Origin: Ulota crispa
Taxonomy: Eukaryota > Streptophyta > Bryopsida > Orthotrichales > Orthotrichaceae
NCBI GenBank assembly: GCA_963920765.1
Contig: OY987251.1
Span: forward strand, 5,272,501-5,336,500
DNA length: 64,000 nt
Direction: 5' to 3'
Position 1 is the stretch's first letter. Each line of letters begins with the position of its first letter. The notes under the pieces are model-generated. The model ran no database searches. It saw nothing but the letters and a program-made list of their open reading frames with translations, and was not told the DNA's origin. A program made the translations under genes and the position numbers. Below, one piece after another: positions 10,581 through 22,259 of this stretch.

Positions 10581-11091
10581 TTAACCCACCAGAGGAAAAA
10601 CATGTCTTAAACAACTAGTTCACAATAATTGGAAATGTTCTAAACAACCATACAAGAACTCAATTATAGTTGTTTAGGATATTTGTAATTGTTGTGAACT
10701 TTTTTTTATAAGACATGTTCTTCTTCTTGTGATATTTGAATGCTAGTGCAGACGTTTTTTGTCCAATGAATGATAAAAATACAGTTTGTTAGAGGTAAGA
10801 AACCGAAACTTAATTTAAATCCATTTATATAAAAAAATCATGAAGACATGATTCATCATGGAAGGCAAAATTAACCTCGCTGAATTAGTCCAAGTTTTTA
10901 AGTATCCCAAAATGTGAAAAGATTCACAAGGACACTATTAGGTTCCATGTTGTCCTCCTTGCAAATTTCATGAGGTCCCCACTACATGCTAGCTTATGCA
11001 ATTTTAAATAACACCATTAAATTTTGAGGGCATTTTTGCCACACTACTATAGAAGACGGCCATAGTGATTGACCCTGCGTTTAAGGGTTAA
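10581..11091 (+). mobile_element. TTAA element T8 (subfamily E) with nested foldback
   Basis: TTAA at 10581-10584 then CCCACCAGAGG; right end GCGTTTAAGGG then TTAA at 11088-11091. From about 10735 to the end it is colinear with T12 (27528-27896), sharing TTTGTCC, AAATTTCATGAGG and a terminal block TGACC-TGC-TTTA. The extra 120-150 bp on the left is a nested foldback. Confidence 0.75.
10603..10723. repeat. Small foldback nested in T8
   Basis: Inverted repeat of about 120 bp: ACATGTCTTAAACAAC and AATTGGAAATGTTCTAAACA on the left return as complements ending in ATAAGACATGT. The corresponding segment is absent from the sister element T12, consistent with a secondary insertion. A related TTGTGAAC...GTTGT block occurs near 16680-16705. 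Confidence 0.6.
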
Positions 11092-11971
11092 GAACTAGTA
11101 GGAACTGACGTCAATAAAATGCTATGCAAAGTTTTGTGACACTAGGGGTTTTTTTACACTAGTGACCATAGCCATTGACCAAGCCAGCCTAAATGATATG
11201 ATTGGAGGAGAAAAGCCTATTGGTCCAATGTTGCTTTACACTAACTGAAAAAAGGGAGTGACCATGGGCAAAAATGAATGAGAAAATGACATGGAATCCT
11301 ACATGTCATAAAGTGGATAATGTTTCATGATCATCTAGATTTTGTGTTGAGACACTCTCAAAAAATTCTTTGGCTGTATTTTTAAAGTGACCAAGCCATC
11401 TCAAATTTTTTAATTGGTCTATTTTTGTCAAGTTTCAATGCTATTTGTTATAAAGAATGCTGTTTACTAATGTTTTACTGTTATGAAAATATTTACTACT
11501 GTATACACAATTTTTGTTGCTGACATGTTGTTTTGCTACAAGAAATGCATCGAGGTTGCAATAATTTCAGTTTTACCGTAGCAACTAAATTTTATTGAAG
11601 TGCTTCTTGTAAGAAGTGATTTATATTCAATATCACGTTTTCTTAACTCTAATTCCATTGTTAAAATACACCAATATTATTATATTGTAAAAATACGTCT
11701 AAACAATAGCATGATCATTTTTTGTAGTTTTCACTTTGTACTGTTGACTGAAGTTTTAATAGTAAAATTTTGTAGTCTTTTTGATTTTAAGTTTCCTCCT
11801 TTATATTTTTACATCCAAATTTTTGAAAATTTATTAAGAAATGAGAAAAAAATTAGGAAGGAGAAAGTAAAAAAAAGAAAATAAAGAAAAGAGTAGAGTA
11901 AATGACCGAATTTTCAAGGAATTGGTCTAAGTGCACTTTACATTATTGAAGGTGACTAATGAATGAAACAA
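11092..11971. other. AT-rich DNA with no recognised gene
   Basis: AT-rich and devoid of a believable coding frame; a 94-codon frame at 11600-11884 is lysine/isoleucine-rich and unlike any family I know. CACTAG-type motifs near 11140-11160 might be transposon ends, but no partner was found. Confidence 0.5.
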
Positions 11972-13041
11972 GGGGAAATATTGAAAATGGGCTTGACAAT
12001 TGGCTGTATTTCAAAAATAGTCTTAACAATTCCAAAATATCAAAAATAGGCCTCATCCGGTCCGGGTCTAGGAAATGTTTGAGTTTTTGCGGTTGATTTT
12101 CTTTGATTCCAAACTGGTTTATCGAGGAACTTTTCCATCATTTTCTCTATTTCATACTATGAATTCAAAAAATAAATAAAGTTTCAATCGGCTTTGTAGC
12201 CAATGTTTACAAATTGCATACGGTTTTGTCATTTCAACCGGCTAGCTTGGAACTAGTTGCTGGTTCTTCCCCAACGTCTCATCATATATAAAAAGTAGGC
12301 CTTGCAACTAAGGCGGCCAAAATTTTGGTGCATGTTTATTTATGGGAATTGATATGAACACACCCAGGGTTTGATATATGCACACAAGGAAAGGCGTAAT
12401 TTGAAAATTTTATCATCAAAAGCTAAATTTGGAAAAATTGAATTCAAATTTGGATATATAGTTGCATTTTTGTGTTAGGAACAAAACAACATCAAGTAGA
12501 TTATGTTGACTTTCACACAATTTTTTCAATTCTTCTTCTAGTGAATCTAGGTCTATAAATCCAAATTTAAATTCAATTTTTCCAAATTTAGCTTCTGATG
12601 ATAAAAATTTCAAATTACCCCTCTCCTTGTGTGCATATATCAAACCCCGGGTGTGTTCATATCAATTCCCATAAATAAACATGCACAAAATTTTGGCCAC
12701 CTTAGTTGCAAGGCCTACTTTTTATATATGATGAGACGTTGGGGAAAAACTAGCGACTAGTTCCAAGCTAGCCGGTTGAAATGACAAAACCATATGCAAT
12801 TTGTAAACATTGGCTACAAAGCCGATTGAAACTTTATTTATTTTTTGAATTCATAGAATGAAATAGAGAAAATAATGGAAAAGTTCCTCAATAAACCAGT
12901 TTGGAATCAAAGAAAATCAACCGCAAAAACTCAAACATTTCCCAGACCCGGACCGGATGAGGCCTATTTTTGATATTTTGGAATTGTCAAGACTATTTTT
13001 GAAATACGGCCAATTGTCAGGCCCATTTTTGATATTTCCCC
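11972..13041. mobile_element. Mutator-type foldback element I, copy 1
   Basis: A 1,070-bp palindrome with arms of about 500 bp. It starts GGGGAAATATTGAAAATGGG and ends with the complement, finishing TGATATTTCCCC. Flanks are ATGAAACAA and ATGAATCAA, a 9-bp duplication with one mismatch, which indicates the Mutator superfamily. The arms share CAAAATATCAAAAATAGGCC and CCTTGCAACTAAGG. It is homologous to 18149-19265. The centre is occupied by an H-related foldback. Non-coding. Confidence 0.85.
12344..12670. repeat. H-related foldback at the centre of element I copy 1
   Basis: Starts GGGAATTGATATGAACACAC and ends with its complement. It is flanked symmetrically by TTTATTTAT and ATAAATAAA of the outer arms. 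Its arms resemble family H (ATCATCAAAAGCTAAATTTG). The same arrangement in copy 2 means the inner piece is part of the transposed unit rather than a recent insertion. Confidence 0.7.
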
Positions 13042-13773
13042 ATGAATCAATTGGTTCTTGATCACCTACACTATTTATGGTATTTAGTGTTATGTTACTA
13101 ATAGTGTTACTTGCATTTTTACTTCACTCACTCTAAATCTCAAGTAGTTTGCATTTCGAGTTGCCTTTTTTTTGTGCACACCACTCTTTGTTGCCTCATC
13201 TCCTTACCCTAAACCCCATGTAGTTTACTCAACCTCTTTGCTTGAAACCCACATTGCACCTCCATCTCCTACTAGCTAGCTTACTTCAATTGCGTCGCTC
13301 CCCTCATGACTTTGCCTTTGTCACATTGCTTTGATTAGAAGGTTGATCTTTGTTACGTCTCCTACACGCTCATTGTTCCACGCTGCTCCATTTGCATGCC
13401 TTGCATTGCTCACATTGTCGGAGAGCCACATTGTTCAATAAGTGATTTTTCTCCTGATTTATTTCAATTTTGGTGTGTTTCTTCCAATTTTCAAGAGTGC
13501 AATACTTTTGTTGAATCAAATGTAGAAGATAAATACAATCCCCAACTTCCATGAGCCCTAACCCTCCTCATGCAATCATTCTGGGAAGATATCCATTGCT
13601 TCTTCACCGGTTACTTATTTCTCAAGCACCTTGCTTTACCAAGAAAAAAGCCTTTGTTTTTTGTTGATGTCGCTTCAATAACTAGGATTTTGGCTACAAA
13701 TACGGGAATTTGTGTTAGGGCCACTTTATGCATGGTTTGGGCCTAGATGGAAGGCTGGCCTGATTTGAAGACC
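13042..13773. other. Unclassified DNA left of T9
   Basis: No gene recognised. The last 60 bases (GTTTGGGCC, GGCCTGATTTGAAGACC) form an approximate inverted repeat with the sequence just right of T9 (14690-14720), so T9 sits at the centre of a small older palindrome. Confidence 0.5.
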
Positions 13774-14689
13774 TTAACCCCTAAAGGACCAAGAAGCCCA
13801 CTTTGGGCTTTATGAGAACTTGGGCAAGCTCTATTGACTTCATAATTTGGAAAATTTTCATGAAATTTTTAGGATGGATGCTTCTCATCATAATCTACAT
13901 GTGAAGCTTCATTTCATGTCATTCCAATAAGTATTGCAAAAGTTAGAAGGTTTTTTCAATTTCAATGTCAAACCGGGCAGCAAAAAATATGTTCTAAATT
14001 TATTTTTTATTTTTTATAGAATTGTGTAGATTGATACCTACTCAAAAAAAATTGAATCACTCAATTCCAAATAATGAGGTAAGAGTTACAAGGAGTTTTC
14101 TTTTGCGGGCAATGAAGGTAGGAAGAGGGTACAAAAAACATATAAAGTTATATTTTACTCTCAATTTTGAAAAACTAGAAATGAAAATGAAAAATGAAGC
14201 TACTAATTGTCTATTAGAGCATTTCTCACCATTGGGATTAACAATTTTCAAATTCTTCAAAACTTATTAGCATACTAGTTATATCTTTCATTCATCAATA
14301 CCTTTGACTTTACAATTTCTGTAAAAATGAATCCAAGTTTTTTTGGTTACATTTTTTTATATATGCTTTCAACCCATTTTCCGACATATTGCCAAAATTG
14401 CACAAGAAATACAACATATGTGTTTTTTTCTAAAAAGTTTGAAAATCAAAACTTCACCTTTTGGAAGGACTAGAAAACAACATTTTGAAGTTTAGGCACA
14501 TTGATCTTGCAATTGGTGGGGATATTCATTCTAAAATTTTGGAAAAATGTACTTGTGCAAGTCAACCAAAGGATCCTACAGCTAGATTTGTTAAAAAATA
14601 AATTTCAATGAAGATTTTGATCCTGATTTGGGGACTAGTATTTTGAAGCATTTTTGGACCTCTAAACACAAAAGAATTTTAGGGGTTAA
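13774..14689 (+). mobile_element. TTAA element T9
   Basis: TTAA at 13774-13777 then CCCCTAAAGGACCAAG; right end GAATTTTAGGGG then TTAA at 14686-14689. The 916-bp length equals subfamily C, and the layout is similar (a CCGGGCAGC block, then TTTTCTTTTGCGGGCAAT, then CATTGGGATTAACAATTTTC), but most of the interior has diverged. Small frames on both strands overlap each other and are not credible genes. Confidence 0.8.
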
Positions 14690-16242
14690 GGCCTTCAATC
14701 TGGCCCCAAACCTTGCAACCAACACAATTGTGTATAAAGCTAGTAGGGCCAAAGACTACAAGTTCCCAAACTATGGGAACTTTGGGAACGTCATATGGGA
14801 ACTTTTGGAACATCACATTATAACATTAAGTAAAAAAGTTAACTTTTTTTAAGAAAGAAAGTTAATATTTTCTCTTTAAAGATTTTTTTTATTTGTTGAT
14901 TTTGATTTTGATTTTTTTATTTATTAATGAACAGTGACAATGATTTTAATGTAATGGACGAGCTCAATCTGACCCAAATTTGTGGTTTGGGCCAAATAGT
15001 TGTTTAGTTATTAACTCATAAATTTTAATTTATATAAATGTTTTTATAGTAAAAACGAACCGATTTCTAACACTAGATGTAAACTTGTAAAATATTTATA
15101 TTCACAAAAATTACTATAGTAGACAAATAGTGTATAACTTGACATTTAATGTTGGTAGCATTAAGAGGATTGTTGAACAATTAGTTTTAGGGTTTGTAAT
15201 TAGTGTTGTCAACACTAAATACCATTATTAGTGTAGTGTAAAGAGGCACTCAACATTGCAATAAAGTATTTGATACTGGTAGTCTTTGTTCTCAAAGGCA
15301 GAAACTCACACATTCACTTTTATATTTCCAAAACCTCGTAGAAATCCAGTTTTAGGCTTTTTAATGGTATTCTTGATTAGAAGAGCCAATATAAGCTTCT
15401 ACTACCATCCCTAGAGGCCGCTAATAGGGTGAACAAATTATGCTTTACAAGTAATCCGTTTCCGCTCATTAACTTATTAGTTTGGTTCTTGGCTATTCAA
15501 GTAACACTTGAAATGTGGAGGTTTTTATAACATTTTCCTACAGATACTTTCTACAGTGAAGAACTGAAGTTGGTCAATTTCAAAATCATATTGGAAAGCA
15601 CCCCCTAAAAATAATACCTTAAAAAAATCATGACATACAAATATAAATATAATCCATGCGTAAAAACTTGCAAATTTTTACTACAAAATTGTCAATACTT
15701 AGGATGTTGATAAATCTAGAAATGGCTTTTGGATTCTAAATTTCAAAGTAGATTTTTGAATGTTGGTGATATAAATTTTAGAGAATCTAGTTGTAAAAAT
15801 ATAATTTCAGAATTCAGGTTTTATGGTTATTGTTCAAAATCCAGTATCATATGATTTTGAGAATTTTAAATTTTAATGCAATCTTACATAATTTCAAAGC
15901 TTTAGATAAATAAAGGCAATTAGAGGTCAAAACCCAGTATAGTTGGCACTTAACCTTGAGCGCCTAGCGCGTGTTTTAGAATTGGGGGCCAAATGGAGAG
16001 TTTATTGGGCACCAAAGATCGAAAAAGTACATCCAAGAGAAACTGATCGTAGGATTGGAACAATACGACCTCCCTTGTTGATGGGGACCAATCTTGAGAT
16101 ATTTAACCGTACCAATAAAGAACTGAAGTGAAAATTTATTTTTGATCCCCAGCGATAGTATACTGTCGCTAGGGCGCTTAGGGCTTGGGCGCAGGGGTTG
16201 ATAAATGTTACTTCTTCTAATGCAATATCATCCTAAATGTTA
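14690..16242. other. Unclassified AT-rich DNA
   Basis: No gene recognised. A near-perfect 20-base palindrome, AGCGATAGTATACTGTCGCT, lies near 16152. A GC-richer patch at 15945-16130 has a 62-codon frame without known domains. Otherwise AT-rich. Confidence 0.5.
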
Positions 16243-16644
16243 CTCCCTTTGTCCCTCTAAAAACGTCCAAATCAGATACATTTCTTATACCACAAAAAGC
16301 TCCCTTTTGTTGATTTCGAATGCTGAGAAAGTGTTTTTTACATTCAATGATCTCATGGAGGCAAGTCAAGCAATTAGGGAGCATTCCTCTCCTAACAAGC
16401 TTGGCCTTGCCCATATGAGGTAACATTGTTGCTACTAACCTTTAAATCATTAATAACGAGGAGTTAGCAACATGCACAAATAAAGTACTTTTTGCATGGA
16501 ATTTGGGTCAAAGTTGGAGATTTTGCATACATTTGATAAATGGTATATTGAATCTAGAATGTACGTGTCACTAACACAAAAACTAAAAACATAATTACTT
16601 CTTTGCGAAAAGCTTTTTAGACATTTTTAAAGGAACAAAGGGAG
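16243..16644. mobile_element. Stowaway-type (Tc1/mariner) MITE
   Basis: Ends are CTCCCTTTGTCCCTCTAAAA on the left and the complement TTTAAAGGAACAAAGGGAG on the right, flanked by TA at 16241-16242 and 16645-16646. CTCCCTCCGTCCC ends with a TA duplication define the Stowaway group of plants. The 402-bp interior is non-coding; short frames at 16205-16426 run across the left end and are not genes. Confidence 0.85.
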
Positions 16645-16950
16645 TACACAATAACTAACAGATGACTCAATTATAGTAGTTGTGAACATTTTCAATTGTT
16701 GTAAATTAGTTGTTTCTTTCTGTTTTTCTTCTATTCCAATAGTATAATAGTGAATGCTTTCTTGTCCATCTTCCTTCATATTTGACACTAGCAATCTCAA
16801 CACTAAACAATATTTGGTATAAAAACAAATGAAATTGCCAAGTCCTCCCAAAGAAGCATTTGGTATTTGGATGCCAACTAAATGGACAAACATACACATC
16901 GTGGGTAATTTTGCCCATATATGCTTCTACTTTTTTTTTAATGCATTGTC

Positions 16951-17267
16951 TACACCAAATAGTGCATTTAGGTTGCCTAGGCAATTAAGTAGCTTTTCTT
17001 TGGCAAAGTTACTTCCTGACTCACCCTTGGCCATATGGAGTGACATGCAAATCTCTTTATGCTATAGTTATTCATAGTTTTGTCCTAAATTCTAGCTTCC
17101 TTGCTTCTTAACTTTGGCGCTTTTTGTTGCACCCAACCTGTACTTGCATATTTCATTGTTTATCACAGTGATTATTGACAAAAGTTAATGTAATCTTGAT
17201 AAATATTCACATAGTGTGAAATGTCAAGAAATTAATATGGGGCAATCAAAATGCACTATTTGGTGTA
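16951..17267 (+). mobile_element. TA-flanked MITE family G, copy 1
   Basis: Terminal inverted repeats CACCAAATAGTGCATTTAGG and the complement, flanked by TA on both sides. Interior landmarks are GGCAAAGTTAC, CTTGGCCA, TTTATGCTA and TATCACAGT. Copies lie at 17373-17692 (same strand), 32412-32712 (minus) and 61494-62095. The TA duplication suggests a Tc1/mariner-type MITE. Non-coding. Confidence 0.8.
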
Positions 17268-17372
17268 GGGTGCATGTTGCTCAACCAATAAAACACCCCA
17301 ACAAATATCCATGCACTATGATAATGAATGTCATCTACATGCGCTCTAGAATCAAGCTTTCTAAAGGAACTA

Positions 17373-17692
17373 TACACCAAATAGTGCATTTAGGTCGCGT
17401 TAACAATTAGGTTGCCTTACCTTGGCAAAGTTAACCCACAAGTAGCCCTTGGCCACCTAGAGGGGCATGCAACTCTTTATGCTACAATAATTCTTGATTT
17501 TGTCTAAAGTTCTAAATTCCTTGCTCCCTAGCTTTTAGTGCATATTGCAGTGACCAACCTCTACTTGCTTCCTCCATTGTCTATCACAGTAACTATTGGC
17601 AGAAGTTACTATAGTCTTGGCAAATATTTAAAATGAAGTGCCAAGAAATTAGTATGGGGCAACCTAAATGGCTAAATGCACTATTTGGGGTA
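17373..17692 (+). mobile_element. TA-flanked MITE family G, copy 2 (tandem)
   Basis: Begins CACCAAATAGTGCATTTAGG after TA and ends GCACTATTTGGGG before TA, 320 bp. It is colinear with copy 1, which lies about 105 bp upstream in the same orientation. The right end carries a short internal repeat of CTAAATG. Confidence 0.8.
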
Positions 17693-18148
17693 ATGAGAAA
17701 TGAGCGTATGGATGTGGGGCTACGTGTTGGATGTATGGTCGATCAGGAATGCGGGAAGTTTTAAGGTGTAATAATGGATGGTAAGGGAAAAGTGCACAAT
17801 TGTCTGGGTGTCAGGATAGACTGCAGGGGACCTGCTTGGCTTGTGGGCCCAGGGAACCTGGGGTCCGGGGACTAGGGGGAAGAGTGGGGCCAAGGGGGAC
17901 TGGGATCTATTAGAGTCTAGTAGGGAGTGGGGCCTGGGGAGTGGGGACCAAAGTATTAGACAATCTTCGAAAATCAGAATCCCGCAGAATCTGGTATGAC
18001 TGGATATATTGCTCGATTTAGTCCAATGACTGCAGTTCCCCTTCTCGGCTTAGAATGGGACAGGTCATTATGACATCTGGAAAGTTCTCCAGTCTTACTT
18101 TACCTGTTCCCTACTTCCCTCTCTCTTGTTGCAAATGCGTTTAATTTT
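17693..18148 (+). other. G-rich patch with quadruplex-forming potential
   Basis: Between 17826 and 17946 the plus strand has at least ten runs of three to five G, for example GGGGTCCGGGGACTAGGGGG. This is a sharp departure from the AT-rich surroundings. No gene or transposon end was recognised. The rest of the stretch is ordinary sequence. Confidence 0.6.
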
Positions 18149-19265
18149 GCGAAAATATCGAAAGTAGGCTTCACAATTGCCCGTATTTCGAAAACAGGCC
18201 TCACAATTCAAAAATATCGAAAATAGGCCTCATCCGGGTTTGGGAAATATTTGAGTGTTTCCTTCAATTCTCAAACCATTTTATTAAGGAACTTTTTTCC
18301 GTTATTTTCTCTATAACATACTATAAATACATAAAAATTAGATTTTTCAACCAATTTTTCAGCCAATGTTTACAAATTGCAAACATTTTTTCCTCATTTC
18401 AACTAGCTAGCTTTGAACTAGCTGCGGGTTCTTCTAAGGACTTGGGCCTCATCATGTATCAAAAGTAGGCCTTGCAACTAAGGTGACCAAACATTTGTGC
18501 ATGTTTATTTATGGGAATTGATATGAGCACACCTAGGGTTTGATATATGCACACTAGGGGAGGGAAAATTTTAAATATTTATCATTAAGAAGCTAAATTT
18601 GGAAAATTTGAATTCAAGATTGGATTTAGAAACCTTGATTTAGTCTAGAACCACAATGGAAATTACAATTGAACTACGCCCAATGGAAAAGCTTATTTGG
18701 GGGGCAATTTATTATTTCTAACCTTCTTTGTAAAAAACATTAAGCTTTTCCATTGGGCGTAGTTCAATTATAATTTCCATTGTGGTTCTAGACTAAATCA
18801 AGGTTTTTTTCCAAATTTAGCTTCTTAATGATAAATATTTAAAATTTTCCCCTCCCCTAGTGTGCATATATCAAACCCTAAGTGTGCTCATATCAATCCC
18901 CATAAATAAACATGCACAAATGTTTGGTCACCTTAGTTGCAAGGCCTACTTTTGATACATGATGAGGCCCAAGTCCTTAGAAGAACCTGCAGCTAGTTCA
19001 AAGCTAGCTGGTTGAAATGAGGAAAAAATGTTTGCAATTTGTAAACATTGGCTGAAAAATCGGTTGAAAAATCTAATTTTTATGTATTTATAGTATGTTA
19101 TAGAGAAAATAACGGAAAAAAGTTCCTTGATAAATTGGTTTGGGAATTGAAGGAAACACTCAAATATTTCTCAAACCCGGATGAGGCCTATTTTTGATAT
19201 TTTTGAATTGTGAGGCCTGCTTTTGAAATACGGGCAATTGTGAGGCCCATTTTCAATATTTTCCC
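18149..19265. mobile_element. Mutator-type foldback element I, copy 2
   Basis: A 1,117-bp palindrome homologous to 11972-13041. The flanks are a perfect 9-bp direct repeat, TTTAATTTT, at 18140-18148 and 19266-19274, the Mutator hallmark. The arms include CCTCACAATT, GGCCTCATCCGGGTT and CCTTGCAACTAAGG. The centre is an H-related foldback with TTGAACTACGCCCAATGGAA. Non-coding. Confidence 0.88.
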
Positions 19266-19269
19266 TTTA

Positions 19270-19560
19270 ATTTTTTGGCAAAAGTTTGCCTAAATCTTAC
19301 CTTAGAACCTGAGTGGCGATTGGAACACTAGAAAAGTTTCTGAAAAAATGGATGAATTCGCCAAATCCCTCCCCATGTTTGCACCAAATTTATCAGCTTT
19401 TGGATGAAAGCTTCTAATATTAGTATATTTCTTGGATGAATGTACACACGCCGTTTATTCTATTCAACTCTATCCAAATTTTCCCTATTTGCTAGCATGG
19501 TGGAGTGAGTGTCGTTCTACCTAGGAAAATCCAAAAATTAAAACCCGACTTGCAATATGG
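19270..19560 (+). repeat. Dispersed repeat family A, copy 3
   Basis: Begins TTTTTTGGCAAAAGTTTGCC and continues through CTAAATCTTACCTTAG, CACTAGAAAAGTTT and ACTCTATCCAAATTTTCCCT. It is the most complete uninterrupted copy and shows the junction that the Harbinger element splits in copy 2. It immediately follows foldback I copy 2. Confidence 0.65.
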
Positions 19561-19641
19561 AATAATAGACATCCTCCAGTGTGATACTCTACCAAATTTC
19601 TTTTCTCTTTTTGAGTAAATAAGTGAGTTCATTTGAACTTA

Positions 19642-20050
19642 GAGCATCTCTAGTCTTGCTTGCCAGTGGTCCCATGGAAGGCGCCAAATAAGGTTTGGAT
19701 TGTGGCAATTTACTTGACGTGGGCAATTTTGAGCTAGAGACCCAACGCTTGTTGTGATTGTGACCTAAATCTAATCCCTACTCCCCAAGACGCCTAAGGG
19801 AGCTCGCCTGCAAACAAAAGTGATTATTGTTTTATTCTGGTATTTGGGAGGGAGAAGATCAACTTTTTAGGAAAAGATGCATGATTTAAGTTTGCTAGAG
19901 CTTGGAGAAGACACTCCAACTTGTTGTGTCAAAAAACATGTTTGACGAGACCTTTGTAAAATTTATGTATGATAAAGACTCCGTTTCAAAGGCCAACCAA
20001 ATTAGGGCCCAATACTTGGCCGTCTAACAAGAAAGGCTAGAATACTGCTC
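19642..20050. mobile_element. PIF/Harbinger-like MITE, copy 2
   Basis: Left end GAGCATCTCTAGTCTTGCTT, right end AAGGCTAGAATACTGCTC, an imperfect terminal repeat. TTA flanks both sides (19639-19641 and 20051-20053). Size 409 bp, close to the other copies. No transposase frame. Confidence 0.68.
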
Positions 20051-20957
20051 TTATTAAGCAACAGTGAAAGTATAGGGTATTAGCATTTCAGCCATGCACA
20101 CTACACATAATGTGCCTAGCAACTCTTGAAGTGTGTAAATTTGGAGCGGCTACATGCTGGAGGACCAACATTGCTCTTCAAACAAGCACGCCAAGCGTCA
20201 CTGGAAGGTTGCGGGTGTCATATGCAACCAATTTTTTTATCCTACTTTGCTATTGCAGCCAACTTAGTCGTTAGCAATGCAACTTTGTACTTGTCAATCT
20301 CCACATCCATCTCAACATTCCTTGTATTAGCAAGTAATTTGTAATGATCAAATCTAGCTTGCATCTCTTCTATGAAGGTGAGTCCTTTGAGCTCTCTCCT
20401 ACCATAACTTGCATTCTCTCACCAACTTATCAATTTCAAGTCATTCATTAGCTCCCAAAACACCATATGGGATTTGGCGTGGAAATTCAAACTAGCCATT
20501 GATTTTCATATAGTTTTGGAAGTCAAATAAAATTGCTAATTCTTTGAAGATTCCAATGTCTCACATTCCAAAGCTTTGTGTCTCGCAACAAAAGTTTAGT
20601 ATGATACAAAGGTTGGAAAGAAAATAATACCATAATACCACGGAAGGCTTTTTCTTCTACTTCTAAGAAACAAAAGAGATAGAATGATACACAAACTACC
20701 TACAGACTTTGTGCATTGCTAGATCAATTCACATAGTAAGAAATGATAGAATTTTGAGTATAATCTTGATTTTGCAAATCACCATTTTCTCATATCATGA
20801 AATCTTAAAACCCATGACCATTTGCTTATGCAAACGGCATCAACATCTCTATTCTTTAAAATGTGCAAAAAAGATTTGCTGAGTGCAACAAGTATAAGCA
20901 ATTTTGGTTTCTCACTAAAAGAAAAATGTGTCCAATCCTACCAAAGCAACTACAATT
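20051..20957. other. Unclassified DNA, no recognised gene
   Basis: Single-copy in the window and slightly less AT-rich at 20126-20400. A 72-codon frame is not convincing. No transposon ends found. Confidence 0.5.
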
Positions 20958-21082
20958 CACTACAAGAAAATCATGGTTGAACCTACAAAGAGTTGACAAA
21001 GATTGTGACTTAATCAGCAGTATTATGTAGAGTCACAATCTTTGTCAACTTTTTTAAATTCGACCATGGTTTTCTTGTAGTG
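20958..21082. mobile_element. CACTA-type MITE, 125 bp
   Basis: Ends CACTACAAGAAAATCATGGT and the complement ACCATGGTTTTCTTGTAGTG, flanked by a perfect 3-bp duplication ATT (20955-20957 and 21083-21085). The inner arms (TTGACAAAGATTGTGACT) also fold back, leaving almost no unique interior. CACTACAAGAAAA ends with 3-bp duplication define CACTA (En/Spm). Confidence 0.88.
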
Positions 21083-21491
21083 ATTGGTTGTTTCAAATGA
21101 CTATATCCTAACTAAAAAAGCAATTCAACAACCCTCCCTTTGACGTAGACTTTTGACAAATATGATGTAGTTGCATTATTGCAGACACAACTCTCATGAT
21201 AAGATATGATGGAATTTAGGGGATTCCTCTAATTTTTAAGAAGATTAAAACCATAATTTAAGTATAAATGCCTCAAACAAGAACACATATGAAGTTGGAT
21301 TTCTAGAAACAAGAGTGTATTAATCATCAAATATTACAAATTGAACAAGTCACAACTGGTGATGATGAGAGTGAAAAGCCATTTCTCTCACATCTTTATC
21401 TATATAAAGTGGAGTTTTTTTTTTCCATGCTCACCTTGAGGGTTATTGTTTCCCTTTTGTGTAAATGTGCTCTCATGTATATGTATATGTA
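21083..21491. other. AT-rich DNA, no recognised gene
   Basis: No feature recognised other than a short T run near 21415. It ends in ATGTATATGTATATGTA repeats that abut Helitron copy 2. Confidence 0.5.
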
Positions 21492-21747
21492 TCTTATTCC
21501 TATAATAGGCTTAGTTCTATTAGTTGGGTAGTTGGGTGTTTGTGCTCCAAAAAGATTAAATGGCGGTTATGGTTGGTTATTCCTATTAGTTGGGTGTGTG
21601 TGCTCCAAGAAGATTAAATGGCGTTTTTGATCGGCCTCGGGGATGGGGTATACACGGGGGCAAGGGGTGGCCATGGGAGGAGGCAAACCACTTAAACTTT
21701 CTTGCACGATAGCCTTCCACCAGAACGGCGGGTGCACGAGTTCATTG

Positions 21748-21748
<1 letters not shown>
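21492..21748 (+). mobile_element. Short non-autonomous Helitron, copy 2 (decayed 3' end)
   Basis: Starts TCTTATTCCTATAATAGGC and shares TTCTATTAGTTGGGTAGTTG and AGCCTTCCACCAGAACGGCG with copy 1. The terminal CTAG has changed to TTGG. An internal segment with ATTAGTTGGGTG...AGATTAAATGGCG is duplicated, making it longer than copy 1. Frames reading into the adjacent microsatellite are not genes. Confidence 0.72.

Positions 21749-21833
<85 letters not shown>
21749..21833. repeat. Compound (TG)n(TA)n microsatellite
   Basis: About 30 bp of TG repeats followed by about 53 bp of TA repeats, wedged between Helitron copy 2 and foldback H copy 2. Confidence 0.95.
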
Positions 21834-21835
<2 letters not shown>

Positions 21836-22220
21836 GATTGATATGTCTACCACACCCTTTCAGCTATTCTACCACATCCTGGTGTAAATTTTAGATTTCT
21901 ACCATCAAATAGTTGAATATGAGAATTTGGAATTTAGATTTGGATTTAGAAACCATTATTTTGTTTAGAACCTTAAAAAAAAGGTTGTAATTGAACAACA
22001 CCCAATGAAAAAACTTAGCTTGGGGAAAAAGTATTACTTTTACTTTTGTTTATAAAAAAGGATAAACTTTTTCATTGGATATTGTTCAAGTAGAACCCTT
22101 TTATGATTCTAGACAATATCACGATCTCTAAGTTCAAATCTAAATTTCAAATCCTCAAATTCAAATTTTTGATGGGAGAAATCAAAAATTTACCCCAAGG
22201 TGTGGTAGACATAGCAATCC
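21834..22220. mobile_element. Foldback MITE family H, copy 2
   Basis: Begins GGGATTGATATGTCTACCAC and ends GGTAGACATAGCAATCC. Arms match copy 1 (TTCTACCATCAAATAGTTGA, TTGAACAACACCCAATGAAA) with more divergence between the two halves. It is flanked on both sides by TA-rich repeats. Confidence 0.78.
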
Positions 22221-22259
22221 TCATATATATACATATATATATATACATACATATATCAC

